The notes beneath the pieces were generated by a model. It was not told the DNA's origin. It did not search any database and saw nothing but the letters and a program-made list of their open reading frames with translations. Both the position numbers and the translations under genes were made by a program. Shown here in pieces: positions 49,596 to 64,000 of a DNA stretch of 64,000 bases. Every line of letters begins with the position of its first letter. Within the stretch, counting starts at the first letter, position 1. This stretch comes from Corticium candelabrum (taxonomy: Eukaryota > Porifera > Homoscleromorpha > Homosclerophorida > Plakinidae), in NCBI RefSeq assembly GCF_963422355.1, contig NC_085093.1:6713987-6777986 (forward strand). The letters run 5' to 3'.

Positions 49596-50263
49596 TGCTT
49601 TTCTGGTATTATTACTAGTTATCGTATGGGCACATCGAAGATATCTTTGTTATCTTCCTAGAGAAGTGGCTGCTAAAAGTGAGATAATTACCGAGGCGAA
49701 GTTGAAGTAATTATTGAGGCAATTACCTGCCACTCACCCAAGGCGGAATAACAACGATATCTGAGAATTGCCTATACAATAAGTGATTTTTGTATCATGC
49801 AAGGCCATTGGTTGGTTTGAGTTACCGTTCATTTTGAGCTGTGAGTACGTAAATCTTACTTCTTACTTGTTTGTCAGTAACCATTCTGAAATTAATTAGG
49901 CCGAGTCTAGGTGTGTTGACCATTTAGTTGCTCATTAAAGACATATCAAATCATCTGTCCATTTTTGAAACCTGCGGTGTTGTGCTGTTGCTCATAGCAA
50001 CGGTAGGGTATACTTACTTGTTTCCCTTGACGGCGGTAGTGTATCGGCGTACAAACGATTTGTTCCCGCTGTATCGACCAATCAGGGTTGCCAGAAGCCA
50101 CGTGACATGATACAATTGTAGTTCTTCACTATCGTATGTGGTGTTCAGAAGACTCATAGCTGTGGAAGCGGCAGTGCAAATGCAGCTTCGATTACTAGTT
50201 AGAATAAAGGAGCACTAAAGTGCTAAACCCCCAGCTGCTAGCTTTATGTTACGGAACGTTATG
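49596..50263. other. No gene seen
   Basis: Contains a local inverted repeat around GAGGCGAAGTTGAAGTAATT (49690-49745) but no recognisable gene. Confidence 0.4.
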
Positions 50264-51520
<1,257 letters not shown>

Positions 51521-51990
51521 TTGAAGCTCGTCTGGAACTGGTTTTTTGTCAGCGATTCAAATGTCAGAGCACCAATTCATAATTTCCACTTGTGATCTGA
51601 TGTGCTCGGTTTGTCTGATCTAGCCCGTAATGCTCTTAGCATTATTCCATTTGATATCTGTAAAGCCAGTTTGATAACTAGCTGTCTAATGTGCATGCTC
51701 AAGGTGTTTCTCATTGGCAGAAGCTGGTCACTTTGAGCACCTTTCACAGAAAATAACTTGTCCCAAGATTGATTTATATATGACGGCTTCTTGGCTCTGT
51801 ACAGTAATCGTACAACACTTCACAGAGACTGTGTAGCTCGTCAGATATGTCAAGTACAACAAAGTTGTTGTAGACCAGCCTGTATTTGTGCGGTTTGAAC
51901 AAATGATGTTGAAGACTGCTTGTACCCTTGCGACTTTTGAATGCACTAGTTGTATCACACATCCGGTAAGTGCATGTAGATACATAGTCT
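51521..51990 (-). pseudogene. Fragment of the GCDTTSAF family (relative of 44191-46596)
   Basis: The minus strand gives LTGCDTTSAFKSRKGTSSLQ followed by HHLFKPHKYRLVYNNFVVLD and ELHSLCEVLYDYCTEPRS. The GCDTTSAF box and its position before a Lys-rich turn match the gene at 44191-46596, but the flanking residues differ, so it is a different subfamily. Stops interrupt it downstream and the N-terminal blocks are absent. Confidence 0.65.
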
Positions 51991-52068
51991 AAGTAGCAAT
52001 TACTTTGCAGACATCATGGTCCAAGTGTGACGTAACAGCTCCAATATCTATGTATTGAGATAGTCTTG

Positions 52069-52869
52069 CATAGTCGGACCTCTTTTCACACGTCTTACTT
52101 CCGGGCGAAATGGGTCCGGTGAACAGTCTTTGATGTCGCTGTGTGCCGCGTAGTCAGAAATCGGCTATCTAAAGACCAGATTTGGTTTCTTCAACGCTTC
52201 ACTAAAGACCAGATTGGTATGCACCAGTGCAATCCTATCTCAATTAGTTTCTCTTGTGTTGAGAGACTACAGCTAGAGTTGTTGCTGTTTGTGAAATCTG
52301 CATGCCTAGATCAACAATTAAGTGTGACCGTGGGAATGTTGACGTCGACAATCTTTGATTTCATGCAGCCATGACGTCGTATGCAGCATTGTGTGCTCGT
52401 GTCACAACAGAGACTGAATGCGAACATACTGGATGGATGCGAATGTACTCGATGCCGTTTGCTGTTTGACATCTAAAGCGACCACAAACAGTCTAGAGAG
52501 GGATATCTGGAAAGGCTCGGAGCTGACGTCATCTACATGTACAACGTCGATCATGACTGTATGAAATCGAAGCTTGTTGACATCAACTTTTCCACGGCCA
52601 TGTTTAATTGCTGCTGTAGACATGCAGATTTCACAAACGGCGACTCTAACTGTAGTCTTTGTGTTGTTTGCTACGAAACAAGAGAAGCTAATTGAAATAG
52701 GATTGCATTGCATGTGTATGAATATGGTCTTTAGTGAAGTGTTTAAGAAACCAAATCCTGTCTTTAGATAGCCGATTTCTGGCTATGCGGCACTCAGCAA
52801 CATCAAAGACTGTTTGCCAGACCCATTTTTGCCCAGAGGTATGACATGGCGGAAAGGGGTCTGGCTATG
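52069..52869. mobile_element. 800-bp foldback element with about 300-bp arms
   Basis: The left arm (52069 to about 52380) is repeated inverted at about 52545-52869. Matching landmarks include CATAGTCGGACC/CATAGCCAGACC at the tips, AAATGGGTC, AACAGTCTTTGATGT, AGAAATCGGCTATCTAAAG and ATTTCATxCAGxCATGA at the inner edges. The spacer is about 165 bp. There is no transposase. Small pieces with similar tips lie at 10025-10078 and 10467-10559. Confidence 0.85.
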
Positions 52870-53307
52870 TGAGAGTAGTATTGAGAGCGTGTCTTGGTGC
52901 TGCAATCCACTTCCAAGAGGGCAGCTCATTTCCACAAAATTTGGCTGAACTAGAAACAAACACAGATTTTTGTGCGCTTTTTTCACACTCCCGGATGTTG
53001 TACCAGAAAACCAAGGCAAAAGCAATTTTGTACAATTTCTTATCTTTAGGGTTTCATAGACACAAAAATGTTTGGATGACATGAGAGGGTGTACTGTGAT
53101 ATGCCTATGACGTGTCTCTGAGGGGTTGGTTAGCCCGTAGCAGCGACAATTGGCAGTGACAATTAGCAGCGTCAGAGGAGCACAGCAGCTGACAGACTAA
53201 ACAACATACCCAAGAAAAGATACGACGTACTGGTACTGACTTATTCTAGGCAAGCAAATTGAAAAGGTTGTTTTCCAGAGGAGTCATGGTCTGTTGCTAT
53301 GGTAACA

Positions 53308-53320
53308 CATTATTATCATT

Positions 53321-53364
<44 letters not shown>
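53308..53364. repeat. (ATC)n microsatellite
   Basis: Trinucleotide tract ATC/CAT of about 57 bp. Confidence 0.95.
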
Positions 53365-53394
53365 GCAGTCAGTTGACGGCACCACTATGATTGT

Positions 53395-54010
53395 TCATGG
53401 CTTTGGCATGGCTTGACAAGCTTTCCCATACTGGTTGGTTTTCGCTTGAGTTTGCCATCTGTTATGATCAATTCCTTTCCACTGCATATTGCTTCTTGCA
53501 GTATCTTTGAGTCTCATTCTAGGTCTTCCTTGGTTTCTTTCCTCATACATAGTTGCGAGTAAAGGAGTTGCCTGGGGAGTCTGCTGTTGTCCATCCTGTG
53601 TACAGGTCCCAACCAAATCGTACGTTTCTATCAATGAGCATTTCTGTCATAGAAGGTAGGCCAGCATGCCGGAGGATTTCTTCATTTTGATCTTGTCAAA
53701 CAGAGAAAAGTCATGATTTGCCGCCGCTGTCTCATCATATGCATGTAATTTGTCTGCTTGAGCTGTAGATATCCATGTTTCAGCTTCATACAGTAGGGAA
53801 GAAAGCACTATAGCCTGGTATACCTTACATTTTACCCGTATAGGAACATGCCTATTTTTCCACAGCCTCTCCTATAGCCTAAATGCAGTGCTAGCCCTGC
53901 TCATTCTGTATGTGATTTCTTGATCCAGTCGTGCATTATCTGAGATGGTGCTGCCTAGATATTTGAATGTTTTGTACTGAACTGGCTTTTCGGGTCTAAT
54001 GGTGGTGTTT
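53395..54010 (-). pseudogene. LINE 3' fragment (RT thumb and C-terminal region)
   Basis: The minus strand carries, in several frames, KVYQAIVLSSLLYEAETW (about 53850-53800), GLPSMTEMLIDRNVR (53670-53625), a shifted WLGH-like block, then QGRPRMRLKDTARSNMQWKG and RWQTQAKTNQYGKA (53560-53410). The order LLY-x-ETW, then NVRWxGH, then GRPRxRxKD is typical of LINE polymerases just after the RT domain. Frame breaks show that it is dead. Confidence 0.8.
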
Positions 54011-54146
54011 TCTTCTGTTTGCCAAACTTTAGTATTGCAAGCGTGTGATTTACTATATTACAGTTTAATGATTAGTGTCCTATTTATAAATTATTTAACG
54101 TATCTGAGTTTATTTAATTTAAATTTATTTATTTATAAATTATTTA

Positions 54147-57100
54147 ATCTTCTTTTGCTGACCATCTGGGTCCTGAAGGAAAAGCTCTTTTTGATCAAGC
54201 GTGCAAAAAGGGTGAAGTGCAAGGCAACTCGGTTTTGATTGATACTATGGGAGAGGAGGATGCTTTCAAGTTGGGTCTTGGAAATTCAAGGATGGACAAA
54301 CCGTTTGTTGAAGGTCAGAAGAGCACAGAGTGAGTGAAGATGAACATGATGACCTCACAAGCAGTTGGACAGGGCAGTGACTGGGAGGAATTGAAAAGTG
54401 AAGAAGAGAGGCAGGCAAAACTGAGCAAGCTCTTTGCAAGAGAATATGTTGTTTGCCGCGAAGACCAACTGTTCCATACAGCTAAGCAATGAAAGAAACA
54501 TCAGAAGGCCAAAGCAAAGTCAGCTGTGAATGCAACAGCAAAAGGTTTCGAGTCTTAAACTGCGATTCATACAGTAGGATATGAGGATTTCAAACTTGCT
54601 AAAGAAATTGATCAAGATGTAGATGTGAAGAAGAATAAGGAGATGTGCAAATGTGAAGAAATGGTCAATGTGACAAATGATGGACAGAGGAGGTCAAGAC
54701 CAATTTCTTTCCACACACGCTGCACTTATGGCTGATGAAGAGTATCAATCTACAGTTTGTTTGTTGGCTATTGATGGCTCCAAGCCACTGGATGAGAAGG
54801 TGGCGACATCCAAGTTTCATCTTGCCGATGGAACCGTCATTGAGAAACCACGGGATGTGGCTACCACAAGAGCTGACGTCATACGCCACTGCTTCACTGC
54901 TCTCCATGCTGTCTTTCTTGCTGGCAGAACACGCAATAAGTTTTTTGGAAAGGGTTGTGTCAGAAGGGCACCAGCAACATTCATGGTTGCTTCTAGAAAG
55001 GACAAAGCAAAAGAGAAAAGTTTTATGGCAAGACAGGAGCAAATAGTGCAAGAAATCATTGCTGAAGAGAAGTTTGGAGATCACATTGTGACCTTTAGTG
55101 AAAACCCTTATGAGGTGCTGTTCCACGTTGACAACACAAAGTCAGGAACAGGCAATCCTGATCCAACAATTGTTCCCATCAAGAAATTGATTGTTGAAAT
55201 GGCTCACGATTATTGTGGTGAGGAAGAGAAAATTTCATTACCACGGGCCATGCTGGATAAGGGTTTGGGACGGTTGAGAATGAGAAAGCACAAAGTTCTT
55301 GATCTGCATGATGTCTACAAACTAGCTGCCAAAGTGTGCGATATCTCATCTGACGAGGAATGCAGACAAGCACTGTGATATCTTTGCAGCCATGGAAGCA
55401 TTGGATTCTATCACAATGTTGTCGGGCTCAATGACAAAGTGTTTCCCAACATTCAGTGGGTTGCTGATGTATTGGCAATTTTTTGTCACTGTTCTAGATC
55501 GCCCAAGGATTATCCTCAGTTGTGAAATGATCTCATGAAGCTTCATCAGGAAAGGATCATGTCATGGAATCTTGCCAACCATCTGATGGAGAAGGCAGAA
55601 GTAGAAGAAGAAAACTATAGTGTGATCCTTATCTTTTTGCAGTTTTTCAATATAATTTCAGGGGCTTTCTTAGCTGCTCATTCAATTGCTGCAGATGTCA
55701 CAGTTCATTGTGGTCAGAACTTTTTTGTTCCCTCTATGGTCATCAAAGAAGTCATCAAGATCCCTTTTGCCTACCAATCAGCATTTTGCTCTTCTACGTC
55801 GCCTCTATCCTTGTTCTTTATCCCCAAGGGTTTCAATGCTTTCTTAAGCCTCTATTTTACCATCTTGTGACTCGCATGATCAGCAAGTATGCAGATTGTC
55901 CGCAGCTCAGCAGAAACCAGGTGATACTTCATCTTTACAAGGATGTGGATCTGGAGTTGGTCTACACTGTGAAGGCTGTCCTTGTTATCGTCTACTGTCC
56001 ATCGAGTCGCAGGATACTGCCTGCAGATGAAGTGCTTTGTCTTCTGTGTGATGGTGTTCGAGTGACGCTAATAGAACTACTCACACAAGCAAAGGAACGA
56101 GGAATGGTTGGCTTTCAGTTTGAAGTTTGTGTTCATACTGCAGTTGATAAAGCTCTACTGGAATACGATCCAAATCGACTGGCATCATTGGATGAATATC
56201 CAGAAAATGAAATTCTGCTCAATAAAGAGTATGAAAGCATTGATCCTCCTGCTAAACTTAAATTGTGGTTTGATAACGTGTCTACTAGTTATAATATTGA
56301 AGGTACTACTTACAGCAGACTAAGCAGTTTACTGTCGACTCATAATTTTATTTGTTCTTTTGCAGTTGCTGCAGACAGTGTTTATGATCCCGATGTGGTT
56401 ATGTCTGCTGTATTACAGCAGGGTCATGATCGTTAATTGGCTCTCTATTGGTCTGAAGATGGGATTTACAATGCACAAAGTCAATGAGAATACAAATGGT
56501 CTCTCTCTTTGTGCTGACAAGTTGAAGGCTTTGTTTGAAGCAAAAGTACAAGAAGTAGAACGAGATGAAGCAGCCAAACAACTGCTAACAGCATGCTATA
56601 GTATTTCCCAGTCAATTATTGCGGCAGTGAAGGATCAACTAGCAGGTGAGCACCTAAATTGTAATGATAAGCTGTTTATGAACTTTACTGAATGTGCAAG
56701 AAAGTTTAATTGGTGGAGAGTAATTTTAGTATGAATGTTTGTAGTCGGCACATGTACTGTATATTGCAATGAAAAATTGAAGAGAAGGAATTGACTTTTA
56801 TAAGTTTTTATGCACAGTAGCATTCTGGTTTCCATTTAAGTGTTTCAGGTCAGTCTGAATATTTAGTTTATAATAGTAATGATAATACTAAGCATTCTAT
56901 GATCTTTACAGAATATCTAATAAGTACTTGAGGTGAATATCCCTCAATAGAAGAACAAAGAAGACATATTTCACAATATTCATGATTATAGTTTCTTTTA
57001 TATTCACTGATTATGTTAGTAATTTTGTCTTGAACTGCTGAGCTGGCACTTTGTTTATCAAATGCAAATAGAAATAGTTTAATTAGGAGGTCAACACAGT

Positions 57101-57445
57101 TTCATATAGATGAAATAGTGTTAATTGACTAGAAATTTGTGTATTAATTGTCGATTTCTTTAGTTTCAGATGTTGCAGCAGCTGCAGCAGCTCATCCAAA
57201 ATTTACTTCTGCAGAAATGAAGCAGGTGGCTGACTGCAAATTGAGTAGGGATCATGTGGTTGCCGTAGCTTGAGATTTCTGGTTATTAGAAGGAATTTTC
57301 CGCTTGTCTTTTTCCAGACAAATTTACTCCATCAACAGTCAGTGTAATAGAACAGCAAAACAAGTTTTCATTGTTTAGTCAAGCTCATCAAATGCTGGAT
57401 GATTGGACCAATGATCTGGACGGTGAAGCTAAAGTCGTTTAATTA
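54147..57445 (+). pseudogene. Roco-family (Roc-COR) protein with C-terminal Death-like domain, decayed
   Basis: The blocks follow Roco order. A degraded P-loop, GEEDAFKLGL, with in-frame TGA and TAA stops lies at 54160-54560. STVCLLAIDGSKPLDEK and DHIVTFSENPYEVLFHVDN, with NPDPTIVPIKKLIVEMAHDY, lie in the open frame 54677-55375. The COR block runs on from 55380 after a stop (GSIGFYHNVVGLNDKVFPNI, QWVADVLAIF). The distal COR, PKGF then LVTRMISKYADCPQLSRNQV and DLELVYTVKAVLVIVY, lies at about 55830-56270. A Death-like tail, VIEQQNKFSLFSQAHQMLDD, is near 57345-57400. Roco proteins are multidomain GTPases; related COR-Death genes exist in metazoans. The lost P-loop residues, three stops and frameshifts mark it as a pseudogene, although the 54677-55375 piece is long and clean. 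Confidence 0.78.
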
Positions 57446-58430
57446 TTAAAACATTTCTGAGAATGCACAAAAGCTCAGGCGAATTCCTTATTTGGTGCAG
57501 ACTTGGTGAAGTATATTGAAAAGGACAGTAGACAATGTGTGCGTGCTGAGACATCAAGTTGTTTTTTATTTGAAGCTTGTAACTAGACAGAAGTGTATAG
57601 CTGTAGTTGCTGCATGCACGTCTTGAATTACAGATATCGATCACCTGATTGAATTGTGATGGCAGTAACTCTAATGTGATCATGGCAGAACATAAAAGAC
57701 AGACGTATTTACCTAGACAGTCACTAAGTGGTTTCATGTAAATGTCCAACGTACTAGAGCAGTAGAGTAAACACAACTAAACTTTTGTAAGTCATCAAGA
57801 GGGCGTTTGATTGGCCTTCTATCTTCTTCCAGAATTAATAGTGTAAGAGCTGTCCGTCTATGAAACTCTTGTAATGATTTCCAGGGTAACACAGTGACAA
57901 TGAGCAATACTTCTGTACTTACCTACTAATAAACAGTGCACTACAGTACTGCTAATCTTTTTTTTGTGTGTTCACAGTTCAATATACAATTACTGTAAGA
58001 GCACGTGTAAGAGAGAAAATCTTGTCAATCTAATAGCCATGACTATACGATCTTGGCAGCTGAATGAACTAAACACTGGATGGTATTATTGTAAGTTTTT
58101 AGAGACAGTCGGCATTATGATTGTCTATGCTTCCCACATGCCCTTCCCATCTCCATCTCAAAGTTCAAGGTTCCTTCCTGAGTTGCAAGGGCATGAGTGA
58201 GTGATACATGCAACCTGTATCAGTAGAAGCATTAAGAAATATTTGGTTGATTCTTAGTTGTACCAACAGAGCAAATATCAAGTAAAATGACCACATGATA
58301 GAGGTACACATGCAGTACTGTACAGTACTTGGCCCCAATCCTCGAACTTCCAGACCAGAGAGCGTGCGGCTGTATCATATTAGGTAGTCAATTATCATAT
58401 TTGTTAAAATATATGTTAATTGTGTGAGTG
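57446..58430. other. No gene seen
   Basis: Frames at 57429-57776 and 57964-58200 have no recognisable motif. TCCTCGAACTTCCAGACCAGAG at 58336 resembles one arm of the TAGCCTCGA hairpin family. Confidence 0.4.
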
Positions 58431-58491
58431 TGTGCGTGCGTGCGAGTGTGTGTGTGTGTGTGTGCGTGTGTGCGCGCGCGTGTGTGTGTGT
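58431..58491. repeat. Mixed TG/CG microsatellite
   Basis: TGTGCGTGCG-type repeat directly before the LINE tail fragment. Confidence 0.9.
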
Positions 58492-58514
58492 ATGATCAGG
58501 AACATTGCCCAACA

Positions 58515-58845
58515 TCATGCTACGTGGAGATCGATAGTGGACGCTGTAGTTAGAGTTGAATGAGGAAGCTGAGGAATGGAAAAGATAAGAGAAAGGAAAG
58601 AAATGAGAGGAAGCAAGTATCAGATCAGACCGACCTACAGTGTACTCAACCTGGTTGCACTTTCACAGCCCAAAACAAGGCAGGTCTTGTCAATCACCAA
58701 CGACAGAAACATGGAGCAGCAGCTCAAGATATCGTCGTTTGTTGTCATTGCCACCAAAACTTTAAAGAACAAGGTTATATAAATCATACGAAGTTCTACA
58801 ATCAAAATCCGAACAGAGTCCAGAGATTACGTTGGGGGCAATAAA
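58515..58845 (+). pseudogene. LINE C-terminal tail with C2H2 zinc finger
   Basis: TWRSIVDAVVRVE (58522-58560) is followed after a stop and shift by a frame containing CTQPGCTFTAQNKAGLVNHQ-RQKH and CHCHQNFKEQGYINH. A W-x-x-x-V segment followed by a C2H2 finger reading GLVNHQRQKH is the usual C terminus of some LINE polymerases. A LINE 3' fragment of the same general type lies at 53395-54010 on the other strand. Confidence 0.7.
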
Positions 58846-58904
58846 GTCCTAGGAAGTGATCTAACAATGTGGCCTGCACCACTTACGCAGAAAGAACATG
58901 GATG

Positions 58905-58907
58905 AAT

Positions 58908-58976
<69 letters not shown>

Positions 58977-59032
58977 GTGCGTGTGTGAGTGTTGTGTGTG
59001 TGCGTGCGTGCATGCGTGCGTGCGTGTGTGTG

Positions 59033-59088
<56 letters not shown>
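58905..59088. repeat. Compound (TG)n microsatellite
   Basis: Two long TG blocks separated by a TGCG-rich stretch. They produce spurious Cys-Val or Thr-His frames. Confidence 0.95.
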
Positions 59089-59089
<1 letters not shown>

Positions 59090-59229
59090 ATGGCTTTTGA
59101 TAGTGAAGAAACAGAAACAGCAAAATGTTGCTATATGATTTGTAATCTAATTAACACAATGAACAGTAAAAACTTGCAGGGTGTACTGATGTGCATTCTA
59201 GGCTCAATGCTTATAGAATTATTGTTGGG

Positions 59230-59440
59230 GCAAGGTGTAGTGTGTCTCAAAATGTCTGTCCATCCATCCGTCCATTGATTCATTCATATGTTTGTCTGTC
59301 ATTTTGCCTCTCAGTCTGACTGTCTAGCTGTCTTTGTCTATCTGTCTGTCTGCCTGTCAACACATATTTTCATAAATGAAATATAGCGCCATAGCAATAA
59401 ATAATCTACTTGTCCAGTTTGTCTGTCTGTCTGTCAATTG
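59230..59440. repeat. Degenerate TGTC-rich repeat
   Basis: Repeated TGTCTGTC and CATCCATC-type short motifs, interrupted; no coding sequence. Confidence 0.6.
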
Positions 59441-59652
59441 TCCACACAAATATTTACTCACTTCATCATCCAACAGCCCCATTATTCTCTAATCTCACTA
59501 TCTGCATTTCATTTTGTGCTATTCTCTCTGAATCCATCCAAACTCTATTTATATACGGATTGAAGCAAACAACCCAACTAACCAGACATGTCAAAACTAA
59601 CAAATATGTCAAACGTTTATTATCAAAAAACCTTTTGTTGACTTGATTTTAA

Positions 59653-62962
<3,310 letters not shown>

Positions 62963-63560
62963 ATGTTTGCGTACGGCGTACGCATACAATAGCGCCGAAG
63001 TTTAATTATACAAAGTTTGTCTTTTGTGTATTATTTATTGAGAATTGTAACAAAAAGAGTTGTCATTGCTACTGAGAAATTTATTCTAATGTGGTTAACT
63101 TTCTAATTTGCAGTAGATGGTCAACACAGATGTGTAGACTAATTAACTCTGTGTAGATGGCCAACAGACACGGTCAATGTATTGTGTTTCACATCTCCAT
63201 CAAAACTTACTTAAACAGTTCTTATAGTAATGTTAAATAATATGAAACAATTATTAGTAATTAATAATTAACATAAGTCACCTATCGGTTGTCTAGGCAT
63301 GTCCATGGTTGCTCTTTAGATGTTCGTACTCACCACTTGACGTATTACCATCTTTCAGTTGGTCTGACGTCAAAACTACAAATCCAAACCTAAGAGGAAT
63401 AGCTTGTCTGTGTTCCTCTGAGTATACATATATAAGTAATTCACTTGGTTTACAGCAATTAATTAACCCAAACACAAAAATTTGCATTGTCTTTTAAGCT
63501 AGACACGTGCACTGCTGCCGTCCCCTTCAATCGACGCCTGAAAGGACGTACAGTCTTGCA

Positions 63561-63684
<124 letters not shown>

Positions 63685-63719
63685 ATAGATTCGTCCATAG
63701 GCTTATGCACATGAACAAC

Positions 63720-63762
63720 TAGCCTCGAATTTCCAGATCAGAGATCTGGAAGTTCGAGGCTA
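63720..63762. repeat. Perfect TAGCCTCGA palindrome
   Basis: Two arms of about 20 bp, TAGCCTCGAATTTCCAGATC and its inverse, with a loop of about 3 nt. It belongs to the hairpin family also found at 43693-43745 and 49085-49159. Confidence 0.85.
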
Positions 63763-64000
63763 ATGAACAACCTACTCTGACGGCTCTAGAAAAGGCTACT
63801 TGGGGTTGGAAATTGATTTTCCTGCCAAGGCACCTAAACGTACGTGTTACAGGCGAAAAAGCCACTTAATTAGCGGCGCAGTTTAAGTGCGCATATCCGA
63901 CTCTGAGAAAAGTACTTTAGGCCACCTTTTAATATAATGGTGAATGACTAGAATGTATGTGTTGCTAAGTTAACTTTGTGAAAACTGAGAAGACAGTGCA

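Noticed and set aside
52141..52713. Paired similar proteins on opposite strands (SISFSC...)
   Set aside because: They are the two arms of the foldback element read in mirror frames, not genes.

Overview
The window looks like nuclear DNA of an early-branching animal, most probably a sponge (Porifera). The evidence is a very large receptor built from SRCR, sushi (CCP), Ig and fibronectin-III modules, one module per phase-1 exon; a Roco/COR/Death-domain gene remnant; an intron-bearing arylsulfatase; short introns of about 50-100 nt; and many kinds of DNA transposon. The species cannot be named from this sequence alone.

Layout. 1-6.4 kb: a head-to-head telomere-type repeat, two decayed Crypton (tyrosine recombinase) copies in opposite orientation, two hairpin elements and a 3' LINE fragment. 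6.9-9.7 kb: the 5' end (signal peptide exon and half an SRCR domain) of a minus-strand SRCR gene whose remainder is not in the window; its intron holds a tRNA-derived SINE and a 283-bp (CA)n tract. 10.5-12.8 kb: an intron-split, decayed piggyBac transposase. 13.8-33.1 kb: the main gene, a plus-strand transmembrane receptor of 48 exons and 3537 residues (signal peptide, 9 SRCR, 22 CCP, 1 Ig, 10 FN3, a Cys-rich stub, TM, tail with an NPVY motif). Its reading frame was followed across every splice junction; one donor is GC instead of GT. 33.3-35.1 kb: a small coiled-coil ORF and an intact single-exon LicD/fukutin-related transferase, both on the minus strand.

37.3-43.1 kb: a nearly complete Ginger1-type DNA transposon with terminal inverted repeats beginning TGT, a multi-exon gypsy-like integrase/transposase, a GPY/F motif, a Gln-rich linker, a Ulp1-like protease and a PHD finger. 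It carries two frameshifts and has lost one zinc ligand. 44.2-46.6 kb: a frameshifted gene of a repeat-type metazoan family with a Cys-cluster and poly-Asp tail; a second fragment of the family lies at 51.7 kb. 47.8-48.4 kb: a Rab8/10-like GTPase pseudogene. 50.3-52.9 kb: a TIR element, a (TA)n tract and an 800-bp foldback. 53.4-58.9 kb: LINE 3' fragments around a Roco-COR-Death pseudogene. 59.6-63.0 kb: a three-exon minus-strand arylsulfatase with complete catalytic residues, whose introns are full of microsatellites, a second SINE copy and a TIR element.

The apparently functional genes are the receptor, the LicD-like transferase, the arylsulfatase and possibly the off-window SRCR gene. These are extracellular-matrix, recognition and glycan-modifying functions, but they are not an operon and their co-location does not prove shared function. 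The rest is largely transposon-derived or decayed. Several frameshifts fall in single-base contexts, so assembly error cannot be excluded.
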